DNA from: Ruminococcus sp. UBA7013 | Lineage (GTDB): Bacteria; Bacillota; Clostridia; Oscillospirales; Ruminococcaceae | Length of the DNA stretch: 13,634 bases | Direction of reading: 5' to 3' | NCBI GenBank assembly: GCA_002449585.1 | Contig: DJXD01000041.1 | Span: forward strand, 1 to 13,634 | Shown: in pieces, positions 1-7,452 of the stretch | Layout: the number at the start of each line of letters is the position of its first letter | How positions within the stretch are numbered: the first letter of the stretch is position 1 | Translations under genes and position numbers: made by a program | The notes under the pieces: generated by a model | Databases searched by the model: none | Told to the model about the DNA's origin: nothing | What the model saw: only the letters and a program-made list of their open reading frames with translations

Positions 1-458
1 TCTGCTTTCGGATACCAGCTGTCACAGCACAATATGACATTTCTTTTTGCTTTCATTGCTAGTTTTACAAGCTCAGCAGCCATTTTCAGCTTTGTTTCCT
101 CCTGTGTCCAAATATGATATCCCACCGGAACAGAAAGAGATCTGATTTTATCATCTTCCATCACAGGGACAGAAATCATCAGACTGACAAAACAATGTCC
201 GTTCAGATAGGAAGAGCCGTTATATGCTGCATGATCAAACAAAACATAACAATACTCAAAATGTTCTCCTGTTTTTTTCAGTCATTGTATCATCTGCTGA
301 AAGGATAACCGGCTGCTCTTTTTTACACATTCAGGAATTAGCGATACTGCTATTTTCAGCAGCCAGTCATCCATATCCAGTCTGCTTTCATTCAGTGCAT
401 AGTAATAGGATTTCAGCTTGAAATCAGAAATATCCTGAATGAATTGTATTGCACAGAC
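1..458 (-). pseudogene. DDE transposase remnant, frameshifted and running off the window
   Basis: Read on the minus strand, this stretch encodes pieces of a DDE transposase of the IS4/IS701-like type, split over two frames. The piece KLKSYYYALNESRLDMDDW lies in one frame. QPVILSADDTMTEK, with the DD(T) box that carries the first catalytic Asp, is in a second frame. The reading then returns to the first frame for LFDHAAYNGSSYLNGHCFVS, the VPVGYHIW block and LCCDSWYPKA, which holds the likely second catalytic Asp. The two frame changes fall at A-rich runs, one of them seven A's next to the DDT box. The third catalytic residue would lie beyond base 1. The N-terminus usual for such proteins is missing upstream. 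I infer a dead insertion-sequence copy. The match rests on remembered family motifs, and the exact IS family is uncertain. Confidence 0.75.
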
Positions 459-812
459 TCAAATCCGTTCAAAGCAATCACAAACATCATTATTCTGTGG
501 AGCAACCTGTGATGTTTCCCTTTCTGACAGCATAAACTGACGATGCGTATCATATTTCATAGCATCCCAAAGATAGAAAAAATCTTCTTCTTGCACAAAG
601 GGTTTTATCTGAACATATTCAGCACCATCAAAATCAAATGCCAGAGCTTTGATAAAAGTTTCTTTATCCTGTTTCTGCAAATCGAAGCTGCTTCCCTAAC
701 GCATATATCCCATCATTTCGCTGTCTGGTGGAACGGGAATACTTTTTTGATCATGAAAAATCCGGAAATCAATCCCTTTTTCCGGAGTATATCTTATTTC
801 TAAGCGATACAT
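459..812 (-). pseudogene. Small hypothetical gene interrupted by an in-frame TAG
   Basis: An ATG at 812-810, preceded by a GAGG ribosome site, opens a frame that starts MYRLEIRYTPEKGIDFRIFH and hits TAG at 698-696. The same frame then continues uninterrupted (GSSFDLQKQDKETFIKALAF and so on) to TGA at 461-459. If the TAG were a sense codon the product would be about 117 residues, acidic and soluble, with no signal peptide or membrane segment. I do not recognise the family. TAG ends other genes in this window (the PL11 lyase and the 523-aa membrane protein), so recoding is unlikely and a nonsense mutation is the simplest reading. A TTG at 680-678 could restart the second half (73 residues), but no ribosome site supports it. 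The transposase remnant lies directly downstream. Confidence 0.5.
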
Positions 813-846
813 AATAATACCTCATTAACTCAAAATCTGATATCCT

Positions 847-875
847 ATTATCTCATATTTTTCATATTTTGTCAA
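847..875 (-). promoter_or_regulatory. Sigma-A promoter for the interrupted small gene
   Basis: On the minus strand a perfect -35 TTGACA (875-870) is followed by a 17-nt spacer and a -10 GATAAT (852-847). It lies about 35 nt upstream of the ATG at 812. An apparently intact promoter in front of a broken gene suggests that the inactivation is recent, or that a short product is still made. Confidence 0.75.
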
Positions 876-894
876 GAAAATGAGATATAATTCC

Positions 895-918
895 TCCCCC
901 ATCTATATAGATGGGGGA
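895..918 (+). repeat. 24-bp perfect palindrome (CCCCCATCTA / TAGATGGGGG core)
   Basis: TCCCCCATCTA pairs exactly with TAGATGGGGGA around a central TA, giving a 24-bp perfect palindrome between the lyase gene and the promoter of the small gene. No T-run follows on either strand, so it is a poor intrinsic terminator, although it could still fold at the 3' end of the lyase mRNA. Short G/C-capped hairpins of this look occur at the ends of IS200/IS605 elements, but no tnpA or tnpB is visible here. Its function is unresolved. Confidence 0.6.
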
Positions 919-990
919 TTCCTTATAAGCTTGGGTTAATTTCACTTGTTATAACCTGAAGGAACTTATTGTTTGCTATATTTTTATTGA

Positions 991-3522
991 TTATTCTACT
1001 TTTTCAAATGCCCATAACTGACAGGAAGCACCATTTATTTCCCATTCCTGCACATTTGCGCCGTTTCCTGTTTCAGCATTGGCAATTTCCACACAGGACT
1101 TGTCACCGGAAACTTTTGTCTTAATGAGATAGCCAGCCCCCTGCTTGATGATTTTGAATTGTTGTGCCTGACCGCCGGTATAATCATAGATTTCAATATT
1201 TGTTCCATTGTTGGCCTTTTGTCCTGTCACATCCAGAGCAAAGGCATTTCCATTTCCAACTGCGGATACTAATGAATAATAGCCGTCTCCTTTATCAACA
1301 AGTCGCCAGCGATTACGAGCCATGGAGTTATTTCCCCATTGATGCACATTTGTTCCTGATTCTGCTGTACCGCTCTTGACTTCCATGTATTTCCCGGAAT
1401 TAAGATTTCGGATTCTGTATGTTGCACCATCTTCAAGAGCAGATTCCCCAATATAGCTGATATCTGGAATGGGAGGAGTGTCCATGCCTTCACCTAGGTA
1501 ATAACTGAGCATATTAGACTGTACATAGCCCTTTGAGGTCATATCATTACGATAAGCAGGATCTTGTGAGAGCGTATTCAGGCGGTAATCAGTCGGGATA
1601 GTTGTGCTGAGAATCACAAGGCTGTCATAATTGTACCCTGTACAGATGATTTCCTCACGCCAATCGCCCAGAATATCGCCATAGAACATAGGCGCACCTC
1701 GTTCACTGCTGGCACATCCTGTGATTTTCCATGTAGTGGCAAGGCGTTCCACAGTTTGTGTATTATAATTCCATTTTTCGATTTTGCTATCGTTATAGCT
1801 TTCTGTGAACAGATCGCCATCCCAGTAGAGTTTAAGAGAGGGGTAGGCTGTTGTATCACTGATTTTTGTGCCGTTCATATCATACATACCCTGGAATGAC
1901 CAAACTTCATAGCCTTCATGTGTGGGATCAACATCTCCGATATCTCCTCTGCCGATATCCACATCACCATCACCGCCGTAATTTGTCCAGAGAAGTTTTC
2001 CGGTAGATGCATTATAGATATATTCCAGCAGTGTGCTGGGATTTCTCTGCTGAACGCCATAGCCGAGCATTTCTGTTTTGTTATTGGCATTGCAGAATGG
2101 TGCAATATGATATCTATCCCCATGAATGACATCGGGCATGGTATAGCGGAGCGAACCATCTGAATTAAGTGCATAGCCAATATGCAGAATTTCATCTTTT
2201 CCGTCAAAGTCGACATCTTCCACACGGAACTGATGCGCTTCTGCACCATAACAGCCAGATTTCCACTGCTGAACAAATTCTGTTCCATTACCATAGCCAT
2301 AAGCAACATGAATACTATTAAAACTTTTATCATCATTGCGGTTTTTCAGCCAGCAAATGAGGCTTGGTGTTTGTCCGTCCAGATAGCCGATTTCCATCAT
2401 GCAGGCCATAGGCCCCTCATCAAGCCAGTCATTGGGAACAGGTTGACTTGCTTTCAGTTTTCCGGTCATGCCATCAATCACAGCAATCACCTGTGCATTA
2501 TCATGTGTTTTGTTGGTATAGACAGTACCATCCCCGAAGGTGACACCATCCGCAATTCTTACCATGACTTCTGCTGAACCATCCATATCAATATCATAAA
2601 CAGTTGCGCCATCCCACATGCCAACATCAATAGTAGAAGCTCCCGGCTCAATCTGATATTTATATTCGCTATTATAGCCCATATCAATTGTCCAGAGATA
2701 AGTTCCATCATGCAGATAGGCTTCTAATTTCTGATGGTCATCATCACAGCGATCAACTAAAAAATCATATTTGCCATCCTGATTGAAATCACCAACCCAA
2801 ACAAAATGGATAGTACCACCTTCATGAATCGGGATAATCTGTGCAGCTCCAGCATTACCTTTCACACCGCCGACAGATTCACCAGCTTTCAAGGTAAAAT
2901 CTCCGTCAGTGGGTGTTTCTACATTATTATATATAGTTGTGACATAGTAAGTATTATCTTTTGACAAGTCGGCAGAAGTATCGGTATAATTTGTACCGCC
3001 TTTCAATGGCTCTGCATTGAGTTTTACTGTCACACCGTCTGTTGTCCGATAGACATTAAAGCCAATATCCGGCTCATCCTGTGCCATTAATCGCCAGCTG
3101 ATAAATACACTATTTCCAGCATTGACAGCATAAGTTCCTCTGTCGAGCTTTTCAAACTGTCTTGTTCCAGATAATTTTTTCTGTCCGTTATAGGCATTGA
3201 CGGGAGTATAAATCCCCCCGGATGGAAAGTGTTGGATTCTTGCAAGAAGATAATCCTGTAAAAGCTGTACATCCTGTACAGTAAAAGCACCATCCGCACT
3301 GGTATCACAGATGATTTTTTGAATTTCTGTCATAGAATCCGGATTTTTCAAAGCTTTTTTCATCAGACACAGGTCAAATATAGTTAATTTCTGATCGCCA
3401 TCAAAATCGGCATAAATATACTGTTGTTTTTCTTCTGCTTTTGCGGGCAATGCTGGAAGAAATTCAGCATTCTGCCACAATAAGATAGCAGACAGCAGAA
3501 AAGAGAACTTTTTCATTTTCAT
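991..3522 (-). CDS. Secreted dockerin-bearing rhamnogalacturonan lyase (PL11) with CBM13
   Basis: This 843-residue extracellular enzyme is predicted to cleave the rhamnogalacturonan-I backbone of pectin by beta-elimination. The order is: signal peptide (residues 1-29, ending PAKA); a type-I dockerin (about 37-93) with two calcium loops, D39-D41-D43-D50 and D73-S75-D77-D84; the PL11 N-terminal beta domain (about 121-215, FEKLDRGTYAVN, ISWRL, GFNVYRT); the PL11 beta-propeller (about 225-690) with repeated DxDxDG-type loops, HGDRYHIAPF and GDILGDWREEII; and a ricin-type CBM13 (about 699-841) with QxW-like repeats. The ATG at 3522 is chosen because AGGAGG sits 7 nt upstream and a signal peptide follows at once; an in-frame ATG ten codons upstream lacks this. 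The dockerin is N-terminal, whereas many are C-terminal. It implies docking onto a cohesin scaffold, and no scaffoldin is in the window. The gene is monocistronic and ends in TAG. Confidence 0.93.
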   Translation of the reverse strand: MKMKKFSFLLSAILLWQNAEFLPALPAKAEEKQQYIYADFDGDQKLTIFDLCLMKKALKNPDSMTEIQKIICDTSADGAFTVQDVQLLQDYLLARIQHFPSGGIYTPVNAYNGQKKLSGTRQFEKLDRGTYAVNAGNSVFISWRLMAQDEPDIGFNVYRTTDGVTVKLNAEPLKGGTNYTDTSADLSKDNTYYVTTIYNNVETPTDGDFTLKAGESVGGVKGNAGAAQIIPIHEGGTIHFVWVGDFNQDGKYDFLVDRCDDDHQKLEAYLHDGTYLWTIDMGYNSEYKYQIEPGASTIDVGMWDGATVYDIDMDGSAEVMVRIADGVTFGDGTVYTNKTHDNAQVIAVIDGMTGKLKASQPVPNDWLDEGPMACMMEIGYLDGQTPSLICWLKNRNDDKSFNSIHVAYGYGNGTEFVQQWKSGCYGAEAHQFRVEDVDFDGKDEILHIGYALNSDGSLRYTMPDVIHGDRYHIAPFCNANNKTEMLGYGVQQRNPSTLLEYIYNASTGKLLWTNYGGDGDVDIGRGDIGDVDPTHEGYEVWSFQGMYDMNGTKISDTTAYPSLKLYWDGDLFTESYNDSKIEKWNYNTQTVERLATTWKITGCASSERGAPMFYGDILGDWREEIICTGYNYDSLVILSTTIPTDYRLNTLSQDPAYRNDMTSKGYVQSNMLSYYLGEGMDTPPIPDISYIGESALEDGATYRIRNLNSGKYMEVKSGTAESGTNVHQWGNNSMARNRWRLVDKGDGYYSLVSAVGNGNAFALDVTGQKANNGTNIEIYDYTGGQAQQFKIIKQGAGYLIKTKVSGDKSCVEIANAETGNGANVQEWEINGASCQLWAFEKVE

Positions 3523-3610
3523 GTGAATTCCTCCTAATTTTGCATAAATCATCAGGTATTCAGTAAAAGACGTTTTTTTTCAGAAAGTCTAACTGACACT
3601 AAAAATTTTA

Positions 3611-3634
3611 TGCACTGAATGCTTCGTCAGTGCA
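3611..3634 (-). promoter_or_regulatory. Leader hairpin of the PL11 gene, possible attenuator
   Basis: TGCACTGA and TCAGTGCA form a perfect 8-bp stem with an 8-nt loop inside the ~150-nt leader between the promoter and the lyase start. In the transcript the stem is followed by TAAAATTTTTAG, a short U-rich run. Just beyond is GTCAGT, which could pair instead with ACTGAC in the first arm, giving a competing fold. That is the arrangement expected of an attenuator, but the U-tract is weak and no known riboswitch class is recognised. Confidence 0.35.
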
Positions 3635-3676
3635 ACCTGCTATTTTTACTATTATCAAGATACAATTTTATTATTT

Positions 3677-3705
3677 ATTATACCCTATTTTTTATGTTTT
3701 GTCAA
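3677..3705 (-). promoter_or_regulatory. Sigma-A promoter of the PL11 lyase gene
   Basis: The minus strand carries perfect TTGACA (3705-3700), a 17-nt spacer and perfect TATAAT (3682-3677). Transcription should begin near 3670, giving a 5' leader of about 150 nt before the ATG at 3522, long enough for RNA-level control. Confidence 0.85.
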
Positions 3706-3924
3706 GAGGATGGACGCAATTTAATGAATGATATGACAGCTCTATTTTTCGTTGTTTTTTATTCAGATCATGGCTTAATAAAGTAACTTGCAACAATAAA
3801 TTTTTTTAAAATCCGTATTACTTTTTCATTCTCCATTTAAATTTTAAATGAAAAATAAGAAAAATTATTGAAATAATTAATTTATTCTATTCTTTTATTT
3901 GCAACAGCCCCGATAATTCAACTA
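3706..3924. other. AT-rich intergenic stretch between two promoters
   Basis: No gene is seen here. It separates the divergent lyase promoter from the promoter of the GIY-YIG gene. The only structure noted is a near-palindrome CATTTAAA-T-TTTAAATG at 3834-3850, which is of low significance in such AT-rich DNA. Confidence 0.5.
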
Positions 3925-3953
3925 TTGACAAATTCTCATAAATATGATATACT
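3925..3953 (+). promoter_or_regulatory. Sigma-A promoter of the DUF4041/GIY-YIG gene
   Basis: TTGACA (3925-3930), a 17-nt spacer and TATACT (3948-3953), with a TGA just upstream of the -10. A leader of about 155 nt would precede the preferred ATG at 4116. Confidence 0.75.
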
Positions 3954-4115
3954 AAATAAAGATTTCAAAGAGAATCACAAAAATATGGTAATACAAACTG
4001 AAAATTAAAATTATGCAGGTAATTATCTTTAAAACTATAAATGAGAATTTCAAAAATGGTTTCGTCATATTGCACAACAAAAGCCTCGAATTTTATAAGA
4101 AAGGAAATAAATAAT

Positions 4116-5636
4116 ATGGGCTTCTTAGATTTATTTAAAGCTACTGAAAATGCAAGTTTGAAAGAAAAAATTTCAAATTTGAAAGAACAAAAAAGAGAGC
4201 TAAAAGAATCTTTTGCAAAAGAAAAGGAACAGATGCAACAACAGATATTAGAATTGCAGCAAAAATATCAGGAATTGCAAGCTTCTATTCCAAAAGAAAA
4301 ACGTGATTTTGAAGAATTAGAACAACATTCGATTGCTTTAAAAAGCAAAATCAATGATCTAAATGTAACTATTATGAATCTGAAAAAACAAATTTATGAA
4401 CAAAATGCTGAGTTATCTCAGTTGGAGCAAACTATTACAGATTTACATAATCAGCAAGCTGAGTATCAATCAGCAATTGATAAACAAGTTAAAAATATTC
4501 AAAAAATTAAACAACTTTATGAACAATATAAAACTGCTATCAAAGGATATGAGAAAGATCCAGCTAGTGGATTGCATTCAGTGATTATAGAAGATGAGCT
4601 ACAATCAGTAATTGAGGTTAACTTGAATTGTATGAGCATCAAAGCTCTGCAAAGTCGTTATAGACAAATTCAGCGAGATATACAGAAAGTTTTTAAACGC
4701 TATGAAGGTCGGTACACTACAAAGGCTAATTCAGCAATTTATAAATTAATGGTCATTGCTATGGAAGCAGAATTACAGAATATTTTAAGCACACTGTCGC
4801 ACGGTAAACTGGATAAAGCAATTGATGGTATAAAAACAATCACACAAAGATATTTTGAAGTTGCTGTTGAAGGAAATCAAAGTATTGCTCCAACAATGAA
4901 AAGCTTTATTGCAGAAATAGAATATTTGTTCACCGAGAGCATTAAAGTTGAATATGAATATTATGTGAAAAAAGAACAGGAACGAGAAGAACAAAAAGCA
5001 TTGAAAGAACAAATGAAACAGGAAGCAGAAGAACGAAGGATATTGGAAGCTGAAAGAAAGAAAATTGAAAAAGAAGAATCTAAATATATCACGGAAATTG
5101 AACAGCTTACAGAGAAAATGAAAACTGTATCTGATAATGAAAAAATTAGACAATTGGAAGAAAAAATTGCACAATTACAGATACAAGTTTCTGAAGTTCA
5201 TAAGAAGAAAGATCAAATTATTAATTTACAAAATGGTAAGGCTGGGTATGTATATGTTATTAGCAACCTTGGATCTTTTGGTGAAAATGTTTTCAAAATC
5301 GGAATGACACGTCGTCAAGATCCTCAGGAAAGAATTAAAGAGTTAAGTAATGCAAGTGTGCCTTTTGGATTTGATGTACATAGTTTTATTTTTTCTCAGG
5401 ATGCGGTTGCACTTGAAACCACTTTACACAAAGAATTAAACGAAAAACGTGTGAATAAAGTTAATCTAAGAAAAGAATTTTTCCGTGTGTCTCTTGATGA
5501 ACTAGAACAGTTAGTATTACAGCATGATCCTACAGCAGAATTCAGGCGCACTATGCTTGCAGAACAGTATTATCAAAGTATAAACCGTTCTGAAGTTGTA
5601 ACTGAATTGTCAGAAGAACTTTTTGATGATGAATAA
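4116..5636 (+). CDS. Coiled-coil DUF4041 protein with C-terminal GIY-YIG (T5orf172-like) nuclease domain
   Basis: The 506-residue product starts MGFLDLFK. An ATG 25 codons upstream (4041) keeps the frame but has no ribosome site, while AGAAAGGA lies about 10 nt before 4116. Residues 14-145 form a long charged coiled coil. About 150-285 matches the DUF4041 helical region (VNLNCMSIKALQSRYRQIQR, then YTTKANSAIYKLMVIAMEAE). A second coiled coil spans 285-375. The last ~100 residues are a T5orf172/MUG113-type GIY-YIG fold: GYVYVISN (377-384), FKIGMTRR (393-400), R406, E434, H438 and KEFF (453-456). All expected catalytic positions appear present, so I infer a DNA endonuclease held on an SMC-like rod. 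It has its own promoter and no operon partner. Related proteins occur in phages and in accessory regions of bacteria; the role here is unknown, and defence or DNA repair are guesses. Confidence 0.8.
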   Translation: MGFLDLFKATENASLKEKISNLKEQKRELKESFAKEKEQMQQQILELQQKYQELQASIPKEKRDFEELEQHSIALKSKINDLNVTIMNLKKQIYEQNAELSQLEQTITDLHNQQAEYQSAIDKQVKNIQKIKQLYEQYKTAIKGYEKDPASGLHSVIIEDELQSVIEVNLNCMSIKALQSRYRQIQRDIQKVFKRYEGRYTTKANSAIYKLMVIAMEAELQNILSTLSHGKLDKAIDGIKTITQRYFEVAVEGNQSIAPTMKSFIAEIEYLFTESIKVEYEYYVKKEQEREEQKALKEQMKQEAEERRILEAERKKIEKEESKYITEIEQLTEKMKTVSDNEKIRQLEEKIAQLQIQVSEVHKKKDQIINLQNGKAGYVYVISNLGSFGENVFKIGMTRRQDPQERIKELSNASVPFGFDVHSFIFSQDAVALETTLHKELNEKRVNKVNLRKEFFRVSLDELEQLVLQHDPTAEFRRTMLAEQYYQSINRSEVVTELSEELFDDE

Positions 5637-5850
5637 AAAGAAAAAATGTGAATAATGCGGATTTTTATTTAAAATCTATTGTTACATTTTTGGCCAAAAA
5701 GGAAAATAGTAATGAATGTTAAATGATTAATTGAACTGTGCCTGTACTTCCATAAAGCAAAAATCAAGCCAATAACAGCATGTTAGTAATGATCCAACCA
5801 TTTGCAGTATATTTCAGCAAAAAAAATTAAAAATTTTTTTGAAAAAATAC
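5637..5850. other. Intergenic stretch after the GIY-YIG gene
   Basis: No gene and no clear intrinsic terminator is seen. The 14-bp palindrome TTTTTGGCCAAAAA at 5687-5700 has no loop and is not a convincing terminator. The rest is AT-rich and ends at the promoter of the next block. Confidence 0.5.
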
Positions 5851-5879
5851 TTGCATTTTTTCAGCAGATAGTGTATAAT
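5851..5879 (+). promoter_or_regulatory. Sigma-A promoter of the ydbC-like/smpB/ssrA block
   Basis: TTGCAT (5851-5856), a 17-nt spacer and a perfect TATAAT (5874-5879). Transcription should start near 5886, about 50 nt before the first gene. Confidence 0.8.
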
Positions 5880-5934
5880 AAAAATACAGGTGTTCTCCCT
5901 GTCATTATATTAGATTAGAAACGAGGCTTTTAAA

Positions 5935-6168
5935 ATGGCTGAATTAACTTATAAAATTACTGAGCATCTCGGCGATTTAGGCGAAACTGCCCGTGGCTGG
6001 ACAAAAGAACTCAATCTTGTCAGCTGGAATGATCGTGAACCCAAATATGACCTTCGGGATTGGTCTCCGGATCACAGCCGCATGGGAAAGGGTGTCACCA
6101 TGACAGCAGATGAACTTGCTGCTCTGCGTGATTTGCTGAACAGCTTGAATCTTGATGATTTTGAATAA
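5935..6168 (+). CDS. YdbC/PC4-family ssDNA-binding protein
   Basis: This 77-residue protein has the compact PC4-like (YdbC) architecture: an N-terminal beta region (TYKITEHLGDL), the conserved GWTKELNLVSWNDREPKYDL strand-loop block, RDWSPDHSRMGKGVTMT, and a C-terminal helix (ADELAALRDLLNSL). The family binds single-stranded DNA and is structurally related to the eukaryotic coactivator PC4; its physiological job in Firmicutes is poorly defined. Length and motifs are full for the family. The ribosome site ACGAGG lies 8 nt before the ATG. It is the first gene after the promoter at 5851 and is separated from smpB by 39 nt, so co-transcription is likely. Confidence 0.88.
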   Translation: MAELTYKITEHLGDLGETARGWTKELNLVSWNDREPKYDLRDWSPDHSRMGKGVTMTADELAALRDLLNSLNLDDFE

Positions 6169-6207
6169 TTATTATATTGAATTGCTTTTCTGAAAGGAGC
6201 TGAAACT

Positions 6208-6672
6208 ATGCGTACAAAAGGTACAAAGCTCATCACTGAAAACCGTCAGGCAAGACATGAATATTTTATCTTGGAAAGCTTTGAAGCTGGTATTGAATTA
6301 ACCGGAACAGAAGTAAAATCCATTCGTCAAGGCAGTGTCAACCTGAAAGATAGCTGGTGTAGTATTGAAAACGGAGAGCTTTTTATCAAGCAAATGCATA
6401 TTTCTCCTTACGAAAAAGGCAATATTTTCAATCGTGATCCACTTCGTGTGCGTCGGCTTCTGATGCATAAATCTGAAATTCTTCGCCTTTATGGCAAGCA
6501 AAAACAGGATGGCTTGACATTAGTTCCTCTTTCTTTATATTTTAAAGATTCACGGGTAAAAGTCCAGCTTGGTCTTTGCAAAGGAAAGAAACTCTATGAT
6601 AAGCGTGATGATGCTGCAAAACGTGATGCACAAAGGACGATTGACCGTGCTATGAAAACAAGAAACAGATAA
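6208..6672 (+). CDS. smpB: SsrA-binding protein SmpB
   Basis: This is the RNA-binding partner of tmRNA, which it delivers to stalled ribosomes for trans-translation. The 154-residue length is typical. Signature blocks are visible in order: ENRQARHEYFILESFEAGIE, LTGTEVKSIRQGSVNLKDSW, HISPYEKGNIFNRDPLRVRR, LLMHKSEI, and the basic C-terminal tail KGKKLYDKRDDAAKRDAQR, which inserts into the mRNA channel. AAAGGAG ends 8 nt before the ATG. The stop codon lies only 7 nt before the 5' end of ssrA, so the two partners are encoded back to back, a common arrangement in Firmicutes. Confidence 0.97.
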   Translation: MRTKGTKLITENRQARHEYFILESFEAGIELTGTEVKSIRQGSVNLKDSWCSIENGELFIKQMHISPYEKGNIFNRDPLRVRRLLMHKSEILRLYGKQKQDGLTLVPLSLYFKDSRVKVQLGLCKGKKLYDKRDDAAKRDAQRTIDRAMKTRNR

Positions 6673-6679
6673 TTTTTAT

Positions 6680-7047
6680 GGGGGCGTACCGGTTTCGACG
6701 GGGGTTCTGCACCATGATAAGCGAGTAGAGGCTGCTGCACCTCTTTAAACAGTGGCACGTTTAAATATAAACGCTAAAAAGAACATTTCTGTAAGCTTTA
6801 ACAAGAGCCTGCAGGTTGCTGCTTAAGTCAGCATCTGTCCTGTAACTGATTACCGCAGCTTTTGCAGGGCATCGATTAGCGGTGAACGTTTCAGAGGTAT
6901 GTTCAGACCCCAGGAATGTATTTGGACTACTTTCACATACAGCCTGTTTGTCGGCGGTGTATGAAGGGAATTTCAGTAGATAAACTACACTCGTAGAAAG
7001 TTGTGGGAATGGGTTTTCGGACAGGAGTTCGATTCTCCTCGCCTCCA
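6680..7047 (+). ncRNA. ssrA: Transfer-messenger RNA (tmRNA)
   Basis: The 5' end GGGGGCG followed by TACCGGTTTCGACGGGGG is diagnostic. The 3' end holds a T-arm (AGGAG-TTCGATT-CTCCT, 7023-7039) and CGCCTCC (7040-7046), which pairs with the first seven bases to form the acceptor stem. The discriminator is A7047. CCA is not encoded (CTT follows), so it must be added after transcription. The tag frame most likely resumes at GCT 6773 and reads AKKNISVSFNKSLQVAA before TAA at 6824-6826; the SFN core and AA end resemble the B. subtilis tag, whose sequence I know, but the resume codon is inferred. It may be co-transcribed with smpB. A GATAAT at 6668-6673 is well placed for a start at 6680, but its best -35 (TTGACC, 6641) is 21 nt away. 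Confidence 0.95.
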
Positions 7048-7067
7048 CTTACCTTAAATGCGTAATC
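7047..7067 (+). repeat. First copy of the ACTTACCTTAAA repeat at the tmRNA 3' end
   Basis: ACTTACCTTAAATGCGTAAT starts at the tmRNA discriminator base and recurs, with two to four changes, at 7175 and 7499. Sharing this block with the tmRNA border suggests a trace of integration or duplication at ssrA. Confidence 0.5.
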
Positions 7068-7079
7068 TAAAAGGTTACA

Positions 7080-7125
7080 AAAATGCCTATATGCCGTAAA
7101 ATCACGGTATATAGGCATTTTATTA
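7080..7125 (+). terminator. Intrinsic terminator after ssrA
   Basis: An 18-bp stem with one G-U pair is formed by AAAATGCCTATATGCCGT and ACGGTATATAGGCATTTT around a 6-nt loop, followed by TATT. It lies 33 nt after the mature tmRNA end. The A-run before the stem means it could also work on the opposite strand. Confidence 0.88.
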
Positions 7126-7129
7126 TCTC

Positions 7130-7244
7130 TAAATATTGGTAATATTTTTAGGGTTCAATGCGGTTTTGCCCGTAACTTACCTTAAATACATAATTCTCAA
7201 AGTTGGGGGCTTTCCTCAAAAAATAATGAGATAATGAGGTGAAA
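7130..7244 (+). repeat. Direct repeat copy A (~115 bp)
   Basis: This unit and copy B (7453-7565) share, in order: TAAATATT, GGGTTCAA, CGTAACTTACCTTAAA, CATAATTCTCAAA, CTTTCCTCAAAAAATA and GGTGAAA, with divergence between the blocks. The unit ends in CCTCA...TGAGG, which can form a 5-bp hairpin. No coding potential is seen. Confidence 0.7.
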
Positions 7245-7452
7245 TCAAAGAAATAGGCTTTTGATATGAAAAATTTGTTGAAAAGTCACAAAGAAAATGA
7301 GATAAAATATTGATTGTGAAAGAAATGTCAAAATCGAATTGATTCACAACAGATACAGTATATTAGTTCACATATTTTACAAAATATATTTCGATTATCA
7401 TGTAATTATTTCGCTACTCAACCAGATTAAATCTTTTCTTCTTTTCTCATGC

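Noticed and set aside
241..320. Programmed -1/+1 frameshift in the transposase at the seven-A run
   Set aside because: Other lesions in the same remnant (a second frame change and a missing N-terminus) make decay the simpler explanation.
459..812. TAG readthrough or stop-codon recoding
   Set aside because: TAG is used as a normal terminal stop by two other genes in the window and no recoding element is visible.
4785..5174. Phe-rich minus-strand ORF resembling a membrane protein
   Set aside because: It is the complement of the Lys/Glu-rich coiled coil of the GIY-YIG gene, a composition artefact.
5687..5700. Terminator at the TTTTTGGCCAAAAA palindrome
   Set aside because: The palindrome has no loop and only a 4-bp G/C centre, so an RNA hairpin would be unstable.
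6761..7118. Minus-strand ORFs over ssrA and its terminator
   Set aside because: They are antisense to a confidently identified tmRNA and its terminator, with no start signals.
7150..7175. Extra tRNA genes in repeats A and B because of GGGTTCAA
   Set aside because: The segment looks like a T-arm start, but no matching stem, acceptor or cloverleaf can be drawn.
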